From Dactylis glomerata (Eukaryota > Streptophyta > Magnoliopsida > Poales > Poaceae), in the NCBI GenBank assembly GCA_007115705.1, contig QXEO01000431.1:3582946-3646945 (forward strand): 64,000 nucleotides of DNA, read 5' to 3'. Below are positions 49,614 to 59,444 of the stretch, in pieces. The notes under the pieces are model-generated. The model searched no databases, had not been told where the DNA came from, and saw nothing but the letters and a program-made list of their open reading frames with translations. Position 1 is the first letter of the stretch; each line of letters starts with the position of its first letter. Position numbers and translations under genes: made by a program.

Positions 49614-51291
49614 TAATACGTCTCCAACATATCCATAATTTTTGATGCTTCATGCTTGTTTTTACACCATTTGTTTAGTGTTTCGTTACACTTCGTGGCA
49701 TTTTTATACATTTTCCGGAACTAACCTATTAATGAGATGCCACAGTGTCAGTTCCCTATTTTCTGCTATTTTTGTGTTTCAGAAATGTTACACAGGAAAT
49801 ATTCTCGGAATTGGACGAAACAAAAGCCAGACGTCCAGATATTTCATGGAGCTTCGAGAAGACCGAAGAGGAGACATAGCCGAGCTAGAGGGCGGCCACA
49901 CCATAGGGCGGCGCGGCCTGGGGCTGGCCCATGCCCCCTAGTGGTATGGGCCCCCTGGTCCACCTCTGACGCTGCCCCTTCGCCTATAAGGACCCCCCGA
50001 CAGGAAAAACCTAAAGACCCGATCACTTTTCTAGAACACATCGCGATCTGCCGCCGCCGTCGACCCGAAGATCGGGAGGGTCCAGAAGCTCTTCCCGGCA
50101 CCCTGCTGGAGAGGGGAATCGCCACCGGAGGTCTTTTTCATCGCCATGCTTGCCTCCGGTGCGATGAGTGAGTAGTCTACCTTGGACTATGGGTCCATAG
50201 TAGTAGCTCGATGGTTGTCTTCTCCACCATGTGCTTCATGTTTAGATCTTGTGAGCTGCTTTACATGATCGAGATCACCGTTATGTAATTCTACATGTTG
50301 TGTTTGTTGGGATCCGATGAATATTGGTGTTATGATTGAGTTGATGTACTGAATATTATCTTATGTTATCTCTATGTTGTTTATGATCTTGCATGCTCTT
50401 CGTTGTTAGTAGCTATCTTGGCCGAGTAGTTGCTAGTAACTCCAAGAGGGGGTATTTATGCTCGATAGTGGGTTCATGCCTCTATTTAATCTGGGGGAGT
50501 GACAGAAACCTCTAAGGTTGTAGATGTGCTATTGCTACTAGGGGGAAAACAACATTCATATGCTCGAGGGCATATGCTTTGTTTACATTACACACTTTGC
50601 TTAATGCAGTTATCTGTTGTTTGCAACTTAATACTTGTGGAGTTCTCGGATTGATTCGCCACAAGTGGATTATTAGTCATAGATGCAGTTAGATGGCGGT
50701 CTATGTATCTTGTTGTAATGCCCAGAGTAAATCTCATAGTGATCCTCTCGACATATGCACGTTGTCTTTATTCTATCAATTGCCCAACTGTAATTTGTTT
50801 ACCCAGCATGTATTATTTTATCGTATGGAGAGACACCGCTAGTGAACTGTGGACCCCGGTCCTATTTCCTTTATATTGCTATCACCTGTTTACTTTACTC
50901 GCACTGTTTACTTTACTCGCATATTACTATTGCTTTCCACTCGATACGCTCATACCCTTCATTTCAAGCAAACCGGTGAGATTGACAACCTCATCGTAAG
51001 TTGGGAACAAAGTATTTGGTTGTGTTATGTGCAGGTTCCACGTTGCCGCTCGCAAAGCAAAACTTGGACGAGGCACCCTATAAATTGTCCGAAGCTGTCG
51101 CGAAGCTAGTGGGCATCACCTTCAATCGTTTTAAACCTCCTACTGAATTGATAACCTTGGTTTCTTACTGAGGTAAAAACTTGCTGCTATATTCATCAAA
51201 CCTTGCTCTTGGGGTTTCCAACCGGCCGGTCATTTACTGCATCAACTACACGCCAACAAGTTCTCTGGCACTATTCATCACCGCGCCATCA
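49614..51291 (+). repeat. 3' LTR of element E (1678 bp)
   Basis: It begins TAATACGTCTCC where the 5' LTR has TGATACG, so the conserved terminal TG has mutated to TA (G to A). It ends TCACCGCGCCATCA. Confidence 0.9.
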
Positions 51292-51296
51292 CTACT

Positions 51297-51595
51297 CCAT
51301 GAGGGACAAGCTGAAAACCATTTGCTATGTTTTCCATATGGTTGAAACACACACGTGACTTTCATTGTTTCATTTTCATGATCTTTCATTTGTGTTTCTT
51401 TTCATGCTATAACATGGTTGCTAAGTTTCTATTATCAAGATTATGTCTTTCATGCCCATGTTTTAAGTTCTTTGATCTCAGCACTCAATGTTCTACCTTG
51501 TTGATTAAATTGTGATGGTGCATGTCACCTCAAAAATTATTGTTTTGTTATCACTTACCTACTCGAGGATGAGCAGGAGTTAAGCTTGGGGATGC
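51297..51595 (+). other. Internal region of element D, right of E
   Basis: This is the continuation of the sequence broken at 42751. It carries the polypurine-type motif AAGCTTGGGGATGC at 51582-51595, directly before the 3' LTR. It is non-coding. Confidence 0.8.
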
Positions 51596-53030
51596 TGATA
51601 AGTCTCAAACGTATCTATAATTTTTGATGCTCCATGCTTGTTTTTACACCATTTGCCTTGTGTTTCATTACACTTCATGGTGTTTTTATGCGATTTCCGG
51701 AACTAACCTACTAACAAGATGCCACAGTGCCAGTTCCCTGTTTTCTGCTGTTTTTGTGTTTTAGAAAAGCTACACAGGAAATATTTCTAGAATTGGACGA
51801 AACAAGTTCCAGAACTCCTATTTTTCCCGGAAGAGGACCGAAGACCGAACGAGAGCCGGAGGGGGGCCAGGGGCCAGCCTCACCATGAGGGGGCGCGGCC
51901 CAGCCCCTGGCCGTGCCCTCCTGTGGTGAGACCCCCCTGGTCGCCTCCTGACGATGCCTCTTCGCCTATAAAAAGCCTCCCGATGGAAAACCCTAAAAGA
52001 ATCGGCTAAATTTCCAGAAGAGTTCCGCAGCTCCGCTGCCGCCACCGACGAATTTCGAGGGATAGAAGTCTCTGTTCTGGCACCCCGCTGGGACGGGGAA
52101 GTGCCCCCGGAGCCATCTCCATCGGTCTCCATCGCCGTCTCCGCCGTCTCCATCGATCTCACCGCCATCTCCATCAACCTTGTTGTCTCCTATGATGAGG
52201 AGGGAGTAGTTCTCCCCCAGGACTAAGGGCTCTACCGGTAGCTATGTGGTTCACCTCTCTCTCCCATGATGTGATCTTTATGTGATCGTGAGATTTGTAT
52301 CTAGTTGAATTGGTAGATGTTATTATTTCAGATATTATGCTACTCCCGTGCTTTATATTTGTAAACTCTGGAGATACCTTGTATCATGGTGTGACGGTGA
52401 CAGTGTGCGCATCATGTGTGTCTTTTTGGTTAATGTCTCTATGAATTGTTGGTGTTTGTTGGAACCATCTAGTGCGTTCACGGTGACAGTGTGGGACAAT
52501 CTAGTTTGGTTACATGCAAACTTTGAGGAGTGCTTCGTAGCCCTACGCATGATTAGTGTTCGTTTTCCATTGGAGAATTGTTTTGAGTTGCATATTGATG
52601 ATAGTATCTATTGGTTCAATTATGTTATATTTGTTGAGAGTGTGTCCACTAGTGAAAGTATGATCCCTAGGCCTTGTTTCCAAGCTTTGCACACCGTTTA
52701 CATTCAGTTTTATTACATGTTTGCTTGCAGCGATACTTATTTCATATTACATTTACTACTCATAATCATCACTACTACTTTTATTTCACTATCTCTCCGC
52801 CGAACTAGTGCACCTATACATCTGACAAGTGTATTGGGTGTGTTGGGGACACAAGAGACTTTCTGTATCGTAATTGCAAGGTTGCTTGAGAGGGATAGCT
52901 TTGACCTCCTCCTCCCTGAGTTCGATAAACCTTGGGTGATCCACTTAAGGGAAACTTTCTGCTGCTCTACAAACCTCTGCACTTGGAGGCCCAACACTGT
53001 TTACAAGAACAGACGCGTGTGTAGACATCA
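51596..53030 (+). repeat. 3' LTR of element D (1435 bp)
   Basis: It starts TGATAAGTCTCAAACG and ends GTGTAGACATCA. It matches 37931-39361 closely throughout. A frame of 236 codons (52348-53058) lies in the LTR with a shorter equivalent in the 5' LTR; it has no recognised domain and overruns the LTR end, so I do not treat it as a gene. Confidence 0.9.
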
Positions 53031-53412
53031 ATTACCGAGATCTCACTCCAGTAAATGATCATCAATCAGATCTGGATATCCGTGATGACCCCTGTGCATT
53101 CTACAAAGTTCTTTTAGTCATTGAACCATAAACATTGATGTACCTTTCCCTTTGTTTTGCTGATACTAGCGTAGTCCAAAATTTGATCGTGGGTATCTCT
53201 ATACCTCGTTCAATCTTGTTACTGACTAATGCTATTTGATCGTGCCGTGATATTCCATCCCCGTGACCTAGTCACTTGCTATGCACCTTGGGATGTAATC
53301 TCACCGAGTGGGCCTAGAGTACCATATATGTCATGGAGATGAACAAATCCTACTCTTGGTTCATACGCCTCAACATACTCCATTGGAGAACTCAAAAGAC
53401 ACCTTTTCAGCG

Positions 53413-53718
53413 AAACTGGTGGTGCCATTGTATCTCCACAGGGGCAGGACAGTGTTTGGGTCGATCTAATGGTCCGCTCCTGCTAATTTTATCAGACTCT
53501 TGGCTTTTACTTGCCAGCTATGACGCGGTTACATTCACACAATCACACGGACGACCTTGGCAATTGCAGGGTATATTTATTCATTGCATCACAGACAAAG
53601 AGAACCCGTCCAAAAAATTATCTTCATTATAGGTGCATTCCCCAATAAATCAGGAACTGAGACTGACCCCCTTGTGCAAGGCTTCTTGCAAGTTTCTGTT
53701 GATCCATCAACATATATA
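53413..53718. other. Unassigned intergenic sequence
   Basis: I see no gene, known repeat or RNA here. It follows the broken end of the reverse Copia LTR and marks the start of the lower-copy island. Confidence 0.4.
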
Positions 53719-53719
53719 A

Positions 53720-53750
53720 TACTCCGCCGTACTTCATCATCAACGGAGTA
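53720..53750. repeat. Short palindrome, possible Stowaway remnant
   Basis: TA, then CTCCGCCGT (53722-53730), 12 bases, then ACGGAG (53743-53748), then TA. The TA flanks and CTCC...GGAG ends resemble a much-shortened Stowaway MITE. It is too short to be sure. Confidence 0.3.
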
Positions 53751-53775
53751 TGTAGCAAAAAACAACATAGTACTT

Positions 53776-53856
53776 AGGCCGACTTCTTTTGGGCTTCTCG
53801 GGTGGCTTCGAGGTTCCAGACCGCTGAAGCCCAAAAGAAGTCTCTAGCTTCGGCCT
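53776..53856. repeat. Inverted-repeat hairpin (MITE-like)
   Basis: The arms ACTTCTTTTGGGCTTC (53782-53797) and GAAGCCCAAAAGAAGT (53826-53841) are perfect 16-bp inverted repeats. Outer AGGCCG and CGGCCT (53776-53781 and 53851-53856) extend the symmetry. Total about 80 bp. The AAGCCCAAAAGAAG type of end is common in small grass MITEs, but the superfamily is not assigned. Confidence 0.5.
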
Positions 53857-54702
53857 GACTTATTTCCACCGCGAAGCCGTTCCACTGTGTATTACGAGAA
53901 ACTGCTCGTGGGCTGATTTTGGAGAGCTTCCCGAGCTTCTCCGCGCAGAATCGAAATGGTAGTCGGCCTTACCCATTCGTTTACTTCAAATTACATGAGA
54001 ATGCCAGTGGAGGGAGCACGCGTAGGAAAAGAAAAACAAAAGGCTAAACATTATCTTCCCGCATCGACCCTCTCGTGCCTCTCTCGCATCGTGATACTGA
54101 CCAGCCGCCGCCGGCGCTGCTCCGCCAGCTTCTCTCCCGCAACCGGCGCTGCCCCTCCCCCCCCCCGAGCTTGCCGACCAGGACCTTGAGCTGCACCACA
54201 TCCGGCCAATCGACTGGGCCTCCTCCGGCCACTCCTCTTTCAGCCTGCTCAGGATCTCGTCCGGCCGGCTCCCAGCACCTTCTCCGACGACGCCCCAAAA
54301 CCTCAGCGCCCAGCTACTTCTCTGGTCAGCGCCCAGCACAGCTCTCGCCCCAACCCGCCACCCCAAACACCAGATGCTAACTGAATCTTAGCAGGTGAGT
54401 ACATGCTAACTGAAACTTGCATTGGTATTTTGGAACTAGCTAGTGGCGTCCAGCAATCAGAAGAGTATCCAAAGATGCTACTCTATTTAATTTGCTAGCA
54501 CATCTTAACTGAGTATATAATTTAGATGGGCAATATGGACTTATCCTGACTCAACACATATCATAAGATAAAATTCCATAAGCCAAAAAGAACATGAATA
54601 TCAGTTTTTGTGAGCTTCTACCCACCGGAGTTTCTACCCACCGCAATCCATAAGCCAGCTTCTCTATAAGCATAAGCTCAAAAGAAGTGTTCCTTAGCTT
54701 GT
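53857..54702. other. GC-rich intergenic sequence, no supported gene
   Basis: 54060-54360 is C-rich with Pro/Ser/Arg-type translations on both strands and no recognised domain. Codon evidence is not decisive in either frame. It could be a 5' untranslated or exon fragment of a lost gene. Confidence 0.35.
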
Positions 54703-55000
54703 TTGCAGTCGTACTTCGCCTCAATGCCTTCGTTGCTATCGCCGATGCCACCGGACTTATGGCTGCCGCCGCCAAGGCCTCCACCACCGCCACCGCCAAC
54801 TAATCGAAATGGGATCTTGATCGTCCGCCTGGTCATGGCCTTCGCATTCTCCTTTTTCGCAGTCTTCCTATGCCTGTACGGCTGCTTCAAGGGACATCGA
54901 AACAGCCAGGTTCACACTGCGGCCGCCGCTGACGCTCGGCGCCTACGGGGGCCACGAACGCAGCAGCTAGATCCGGAGTGCGAAACGGCTGTTATGAATG
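54703..55000 (+). pseudogene. Possible membrane-protein gene fragment, cut by a DNA transposon
   Basis: From ATG 54703 (or 54727) the frame gives a Pro-rich start (PPPRPPPPPPPTNRNG), then one strong transmembrane segment (LIVRLVMAFAFSFFAVFLCL), then a basic, Ala-rich stretch. That order resembles the N terminus of plant ATL-type RING-H2 ligases, but no RING motif follows because the reading enters an inverted-repeat element at 55001. No continuation is evident after 56017. The assignment to ATL is a guess; the membrane segment is what the sequence shows. Confidence 0.3.
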
Positions 55001-56017
55001 AGAGCATCTCTACCGGCGTCCCCAAAATTGTGGTCAGACACGGGCGCCGACTAGGCTGTTTTGGGCAGGCCCTTCCAATATTCACTGAGGCCGGGCTCCC
55101 ACACCGGCGCTCTCGATGCCCCGGCCCCAAAATTCGACAAATTTTAACTGAATTTATAATAACCGTCAAATTCATTAGATCTTGCCGAATTTGGACGGAT
55201 TTTATAGAAAACTACCCTAATTGAAACCCTAACCCTAATAGCCGATGTCGCCGCCTTAGCGCCCGCCACCGCTATAGCATCCAATGCTGTCGCCGCCGTC
55301 GCTGCGCTTCTTCTTCACCAGCGGCTTGACATCCTCCTCCTCGTCGGGAGCGTTTTCTGGCAGATTGCGCTGCGCCGGCGGGAGCAACTACCGGCGCTGG
55401 TCGATCATGTCGTCGAGCGCGTCGCCCTCAGGAAGAGGCGGGATGGCGTACCCGTCCGCGGAGACGTGCCACCCGTGGGGGAGGTGCCACGCCAGCGGGA
55501 CGAGGATGCCGTTCTCCCAGAGCACCGTCGCCTCCTCGGCGTTGAAGTTCATCGGGCGGTAGTAGTCGCCGCCTCTACTTCCGCCGGCCTGGTCGTTCTG
55601 GGCCATCATGGTGGCCGACAGGGAGAACTAGCTAGGGTGTGGCGGGCAACGGGGAGAAGATGAAGTGTGGCGGGCGTCGGGGCGTCGGCTTAAAAGAGGG
55701 AGAGACAGCGACGCAGCTGGCAGGTCGCGTTACCATCGGGGTACGTGTGATGCCTTGGGAACTCGCGCGACAATGAAGACGGCGACCGACCAACGTCCCG
55801 TCGTCATAAAAAACGTGACCGACACTCTACCTGACTAGGCGGGCCCAGATCAGCTGTCGGTGCCCCCCATAGGATCCTGCCGCGCAGGGGCCGACGCAGA
55901 GGCGCTAGCTATTTTTTTGGACTCACGGCCACGCCGACACGATTTTGGGGCCGCCGGTGCAGCCCGATTTTAAGTCCCGAGCCCAAAATCATAGCCGGGC
56001 ACTGGTGGAGATGCTCT
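55001..56017. mobile_element. DNA transposon with terminal inverted repeats (about 1 kb, non-autonomous)
   Basis: The left end is AGAGCATCTCTACCGG (55001-55016). The right end is CTGGTGGAGATGCTCT (56002-56017), its reverse complement at 14 of 16 positions. GAGCATCTC-type ends are frequent in grass DNA elements. I see no clear target duplication, so the superfamily is not assigned. The interior is GC-rich and holds one minus-strand ORF; no transposase is visible. Confidence 0.6.
55388..55609 (-). CDS. Small ORF inside the DNA transposon (73 codons, possibly extended past a TAG)
   Basis: Start ATG at 55609 (MMAQNDQAGG). It contains RPMNFNAEEATVLWENG and WHLPHGWHVSADGYAIPPLP. The TAG at 55388-55390 is followed in the same frame by about 40 more open codons rich in Glu, Asp and Lys (PENAPDEEEDVKPLVKKKRS), so the original ORF was probably longer and this copy carries a nonsense change. 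No known domain is named; similar HGWH...IPP strings occur, from memory, in grass transposon-associated proteins. Confidence 0.35.
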   Translation of the reverse strand: MMAQNDQAGGSRGGDYYRPMNFNAEEATVLWENGILVPLAWHLPHGWHVSADGYAIPPLPEGDALDDMIDQRR

Positions 56018-56093
56018 TATCACGCCTTAGATGTCGACATGGCGTCGTGTGCATCGTGGTTTTCTGTAGAGTCCAAGTAGAATACTCTATGTA

Positions 56094-56251
56094 CTCCCTC
56101 CGTTTATAAATATATAAAATATTTTAGGTTTATGAAGTAAATACATCTAGACAAGTTTTAATGTGTATATTCAAGTAAACCTACATACTAAAGGATATCT
56201 AAATATATTTGCTTCACAATGCTAAAACATCTTATATTTATGAACGGAGAG
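56094..56251. mobile_element. Stowaway-type MITE (158 bp)
   Basis: It starts CTCCCTCCGTTTATAAATAT and ends TTTATGAACGGAGAG, flanked on both sides by TA. The CTCCCTCCGT end and TA target duplication are the hallmark of Stowaway (Tc1/mariner-related) MITEs. It lies about 1.3 kb upstream of the serpin start. Confidence 0.88.
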
Positions 56252-57587
56252 TATATGTAAAGTTGTTATTCCTCTATGTAATTATTATGGTGTGTGTTTT
56301 TCTACAATAAAACGTGCCACGTCGAGTTCTTTCCGACTATTTCTCTCTCCCCAAACCTGAGAACGGAGCGTGCAATCCACCCTTGGCCCGCATACTTATG
56401 TGGGGTCTCGGTCTTATCTCTAACCATCTATCCTTCCATCTATCCTTGCTTTGAGATCTGTGCGCTGGCTTCTAATTTTTTTAGAAAAGCCCCCTCAATC
56501 AAAACAATTTTTTAATCTGTTAGTCCCTACTTTTTTACATAAAGTACTATTTTACTTTAATCTATCATTTTTATTCGGAGAAGGAACCGAACTAATCTAT
56601 AAAAAAATATGAATATTGAAGCTATATCTTCAGGACCCCTCGTTCTACTAGCATCAACCACTACGAGACTACCAATTAAATTACTAACACTTAGCAGAAA
56701 TTATTCATCTAATTACTAGCATACGTTTGCAGCGGAACGGAAAACAAAATAGAACCGGTCACATAATAAACTTCACAAAACAGACTTGTGCATCCAAAAA
56801 TTTGATTAACATTATGATTACTTAGCAATTAATTATTACAAGAAATCCATTTATCAGTACCAATTTTCCTTGACCTGCAATATTTATACAGAAAATTAAT
56901 CTTTACCATGTCATGTCATAATCACAATTTCCTACTAATCTGGATTGTACAATCATGATAGATGTAATCTGGAATCTTGTGCGAAAAAAGATCAAAGCAA
57001 AAAGGTGATGTAGCATTTCATCGGCATTTGGTTGCTCCACATACACGAATGGAAAGCAAATAAGATAGAAATCAAATCAAATGGAACGCATATATCGGCT
57101 CCAGTCCAGTATCTCGCCTCCTCCGCTTCATGCAGATCATGGTGGCCATTCACCGGATCCAGCCGCCGCCACAAGGATCTCTACCAAAAATTCATGAAAC
57201 CACCATCTCAAACCACCACCGGATCTACAGGGAGGATGGATCTGGCCACAGCTTTGCCGGTGGAGTACTTCTCGGGGTCGGCCGTGGCGGTCGGAGCGGA
57301 AGAGGACGACGGTGCCGCCGCCACGGGGCAAGAGGGGATCTGGGGGAGAGAAAAACGAGGGGGTGAGAGAGATGGATCGGTGGGACACGAGCAGGGAAAA
57401 GGACATCAAAGTGGACATGTACACCTTGGCCGCTATAGAGAGAACAAGATGTACAAAGTACAGGGTGTTGGAGGCAAAATAGGCAGTCACCAATCTTGGA
57501 ACACCCAGGTCCGTTGGATAAGACTGGGACGTGGAATCGCTGCGTTCGCCCTAGCCCGCACCTGATCACGCTCACGCACCGCCGCCG
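56252..57587 (+). promoter_or_regulatory. Upstream region of the serpin gene
   Basis: AT-rich to about 57000, then mixed, then GC-rich from about 57230. No clear TATA box is placed at a convincing distance; CGCTATAGAGAG at about 57431 is the only weak candidate. A plus-strand frame (57032-57565) is open but has no domain and lies where the 5' leader is expected, so I do not call it a gene. Confidence 0.35.
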
Positions 57588-58990
57588 ATGACGTCTCGTA
57601 AGCTTTCCTTCCTCCCCCTCCTTCTCGCGTTCGCCGTCGCCGGGACGCTGTTGTACGCTGGCGGACTGGACGCTTCGCAGGGACGAGTACCGGATCTCCA
57701 CCCCGCAGCCATGTCTGCCGCAGTCCGTGACGGGCAGACGGCCCTCGCGCTCCGCTTCGCCAAGCTACTCGCGCCGGCAAGCGGCAACTCCTCCTCCACG
57801 GGTAACGTCGCCTTCTCTCCGGTGTCCATCCACGTGGCGCTTTCCCTCGTGGCCGCCGGGGCGCGCGGTGCCACGCTCGACCAGCTGCTCGCCTTCCTCT
57901 GGGCGCCCTCAGCGCCGGGCCTCGCCGACTTCGGACGCCACATCGTCCATAGCGTCCTGGGCGATCGGGCGGATTCCGGCGGGCCGCGCGTCCTCTTTAG
58001 CGGCGGTATCTGGGCCGACGCCTCGCGCGGCGGACTCAAGAAGGCCTTCCGGGACGTCGCAGTTCAGTGCTACAAGACTGCGTCCCGCATCGTGAGATTC
58101 GCCGACAAGGTCTGTGATCAGTTTGTTTGTTCAAGTTTTCCCATACTTTCTTATCACTGATGACAAATCGATTGCGACATGTGAAGCCGGAGGAAGTAGC
58201 GGAGGCGATCAACAGCTGGGTGAGGACGGCCACGAACAACCTCATCGACAAGATCATCTCCGTCACCGACATCACAGCCGACACCGAACTCGTGCTCGCC
58301 AATGCCGTCTACTTCAAGGCCAAGTGGCTCCATCCGTTCAAAGCGTACCGCACGGGGCCGGGCACGTTCCACCGGCTCGACGGCAGCCATGTCGACGCAC
58401 AGTTCATGTCGCAGACCATGTATGGCGTGCACTACGCCTCGTCTGTGGACGGGTTCAAGGTCATCAAGCTCCCCTATGAGCATGGCTCTGACCCAGACGA
58501 CACGCAGTATTCCATGTACATCTTTCTCCCGGACGAGCACCAGGGAATCGCCAACATGGTGGACGCCATCACCGTAGGGCCAGACTACCTGTACAATGTC
58601 CTACCCAAGACGGCGAACGAGACCGTCACGGTTACACTCCCCAAGTTCGAGATAAGCTTCGACTGGAACGACCTCGGCCGAGACCTCCGTCAGCTGGGGC
58701 TCTCGCTGCCCTTCTCGCCGGAGTCAGCCGACCTGAGGGGCATTTTCAACGATGGGCGGCCGACATCCCTGGGCAAAGCTCTGCACAAGGCAGTCGTCAA
58801 GGTGGACGAAGATGGGACGGAGGCGGCAGCTGTCACAGTTCTGATGATGTTTGGGAGTGCGATGGAGCGACCGGTCCAGTTCGTCGCTGACCATCCGTTC
58901 ACTTTCTTCATTATGGAGGAGCGGTCAGGGGCGATCGTGTTCGCCGGCCATGTCCTTGATCCCACCAACCGATCAGCATCGAGAGTATAG
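57588..58990 (+). CDS. Serpin (Z-type family) with N-terminal signal-like sequence; two exons
   Basis: Exon 1 is 57588-58109 and exon 2 is 58187-58990, joining in phase 0 to 441 residues. Serpins trap proteases by cleavage of a reactive-centre loop. Exon 1 shows GNVAFSPVSIHVALSLVAAG (shutter region). Exon 2 shows AEAINSWVRTATNNLIDKII, NAVYFKAKWLHPF, the hinge DEDGTEAAAVT and the terminal FVADHPFTFFI with AGHVLDP. Counting the hinge Gly as P15 (residue 384) puts P1 at Ser398, followed by Ala, in VLMMFGSAME; the loop is two residues shorter than in barley Z-type serpins. The start MTSRKLSFLPLLLAFAVAG is a charged then hydrophobic stretch like a signal peptide or anchor, giving about 40 residues more than usual cereal serpins. 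Cereal serpins usually lack one. No nonsense change or frameshift is seen. Confidence 0.88.
58110..58186 (+). other. Serpin intron (77 bp)
   Basis: GT at 58110 (CAAG|GTCTGTG) and AG at 58185-58186 (GTGAAG|CCGG). Removing it joins FADK to PEEVAEAINSW in frame, restoring the serpin alignment. One intron at this part of the protein is normal for plant serpins. Confidence 0.82.
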
Positions 58991-59444
58991 AAACTTCAGG
59001 CTATTTCCTTGTAATCTACTATCTCCTTGTGCTAGCTACTATACTAAATTTGCGATGGTCTTCTAATGAACACTACTACGGTACTACCCGTGACATCATT
59101 GTTGGATATATCTCTTAAGGAGCACCGCGAGATTTCAGTTTCATGTACTATGGGCGTGATTCGCTGCTCGCAGTCTTTTTTTTTTTTGCTCTCGGGATGT
59201 AGGTGTTGGGGGTTAGGATCGTATCTTGCGATGCAAAAATCACTTTTGGTATTTTGTTTGGTTGCCCACAAGCGATTTTGCTGTGTCTGTGTCCCAACTT
59301 TGGTCCATTTGTTTAGATGCCTGCAAACTCATTTTATACCACAACAGATGTGTAGTCAAGCTGTTTGGTTAACCACATGAGAGTTCTAACAGTTACCCTT
59401 TTCAAACATCAGTGAGGTTACCACAGGATGCGATCATACACCAC
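58991..59444 (+). other. Serpin 3' flank
   Basis: AT-rich sequence with a poly-T run near 59176-59188 and no convincing gene. No canonical AATAAA is obvious close to the stop codon; AATGAA at 59066 is a possible variant signal. Confidence 0.35.

Larger units (their letters stand above)
42752..51291 (+). mobile_element. Complete Athila-like Gypsy element E (8.5 kb) with intact gag-protease
   Basis: The target duplication ctact is perfect (42747-42751 and 51292-51296). Order: 5' LTR 42752-44428, primer-binding site, 687-codon gag-protease, non-coding 3' internal region, polypurine-type motif, 3' LTR 49614-51291. No reverse transcriptase, RNase H or integrase is present, so it is non-autonomous despite the open gag. 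It is inserted in element D, so it is younger than D. Confidence 0.92.
37931..53030 (+). mobile_element. Complete Athila-like Gypsy element D with a distinct LTR type, split by element E
   Basis: The target duplication attac is perfect (37926-37930 and 53031-53035). Without E the element is about 6.55 kb: LTRs of 1431 and 1435 bp and an internal region of about 3.7 kb. Order: 5' LTR, tRNA-Asp type primer-binding site, a 320-codon ORF, non-coding region of the same subtype as C, polypurine-type motif, 3' LTR. It has no gag, protease, reverse transcriptase or integrase. It inserted into a Copia LTR. Confidence 0.9.
36942..53412 (-). repeat. Copia-type LTR in reverse orientation, split by element D
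   Basis: The pieces are 36942-37930 and 53031-53412. On the plus strand the left edge is TGTTGGGGTTC, the reverse complement of an LTR 3' end. The right piece, ACTCTTGGTTCATACG...AAAGACACCTTTTCAG, is the reverse complement of 36357-36415 in the neighbouring plus-strand copy. The split is closed by D's target duplication attac. A minus-strand TATA (CTATATAAAG) lies near 37440. The copy lacks its first roughly 475 bp, ending at 53412. Confidence 0.65.

Noticed and set aside
52348..53058. 236-codon plus-strand frame in element D's 3' LTR
   Set aside because: The 5' LTR carries the same sequence with a shorter frame (38679-39185). It runs past the LTR end into host DNA and has no domain.
53986..54366. 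Opposed frames of about 100-126 codons in a C-rich patch
   Set aside because: Both strands are open through base composition. No domain, splice structure or neighbour supports either.
57032..57565. 177-codon plus-strand frame ending 22 bp before the serpin ATG
   Set aside because: It lies in the expected 5' leader and promoter, is Gly/Arg/Ser biased and has no recognised domain or conserved start.
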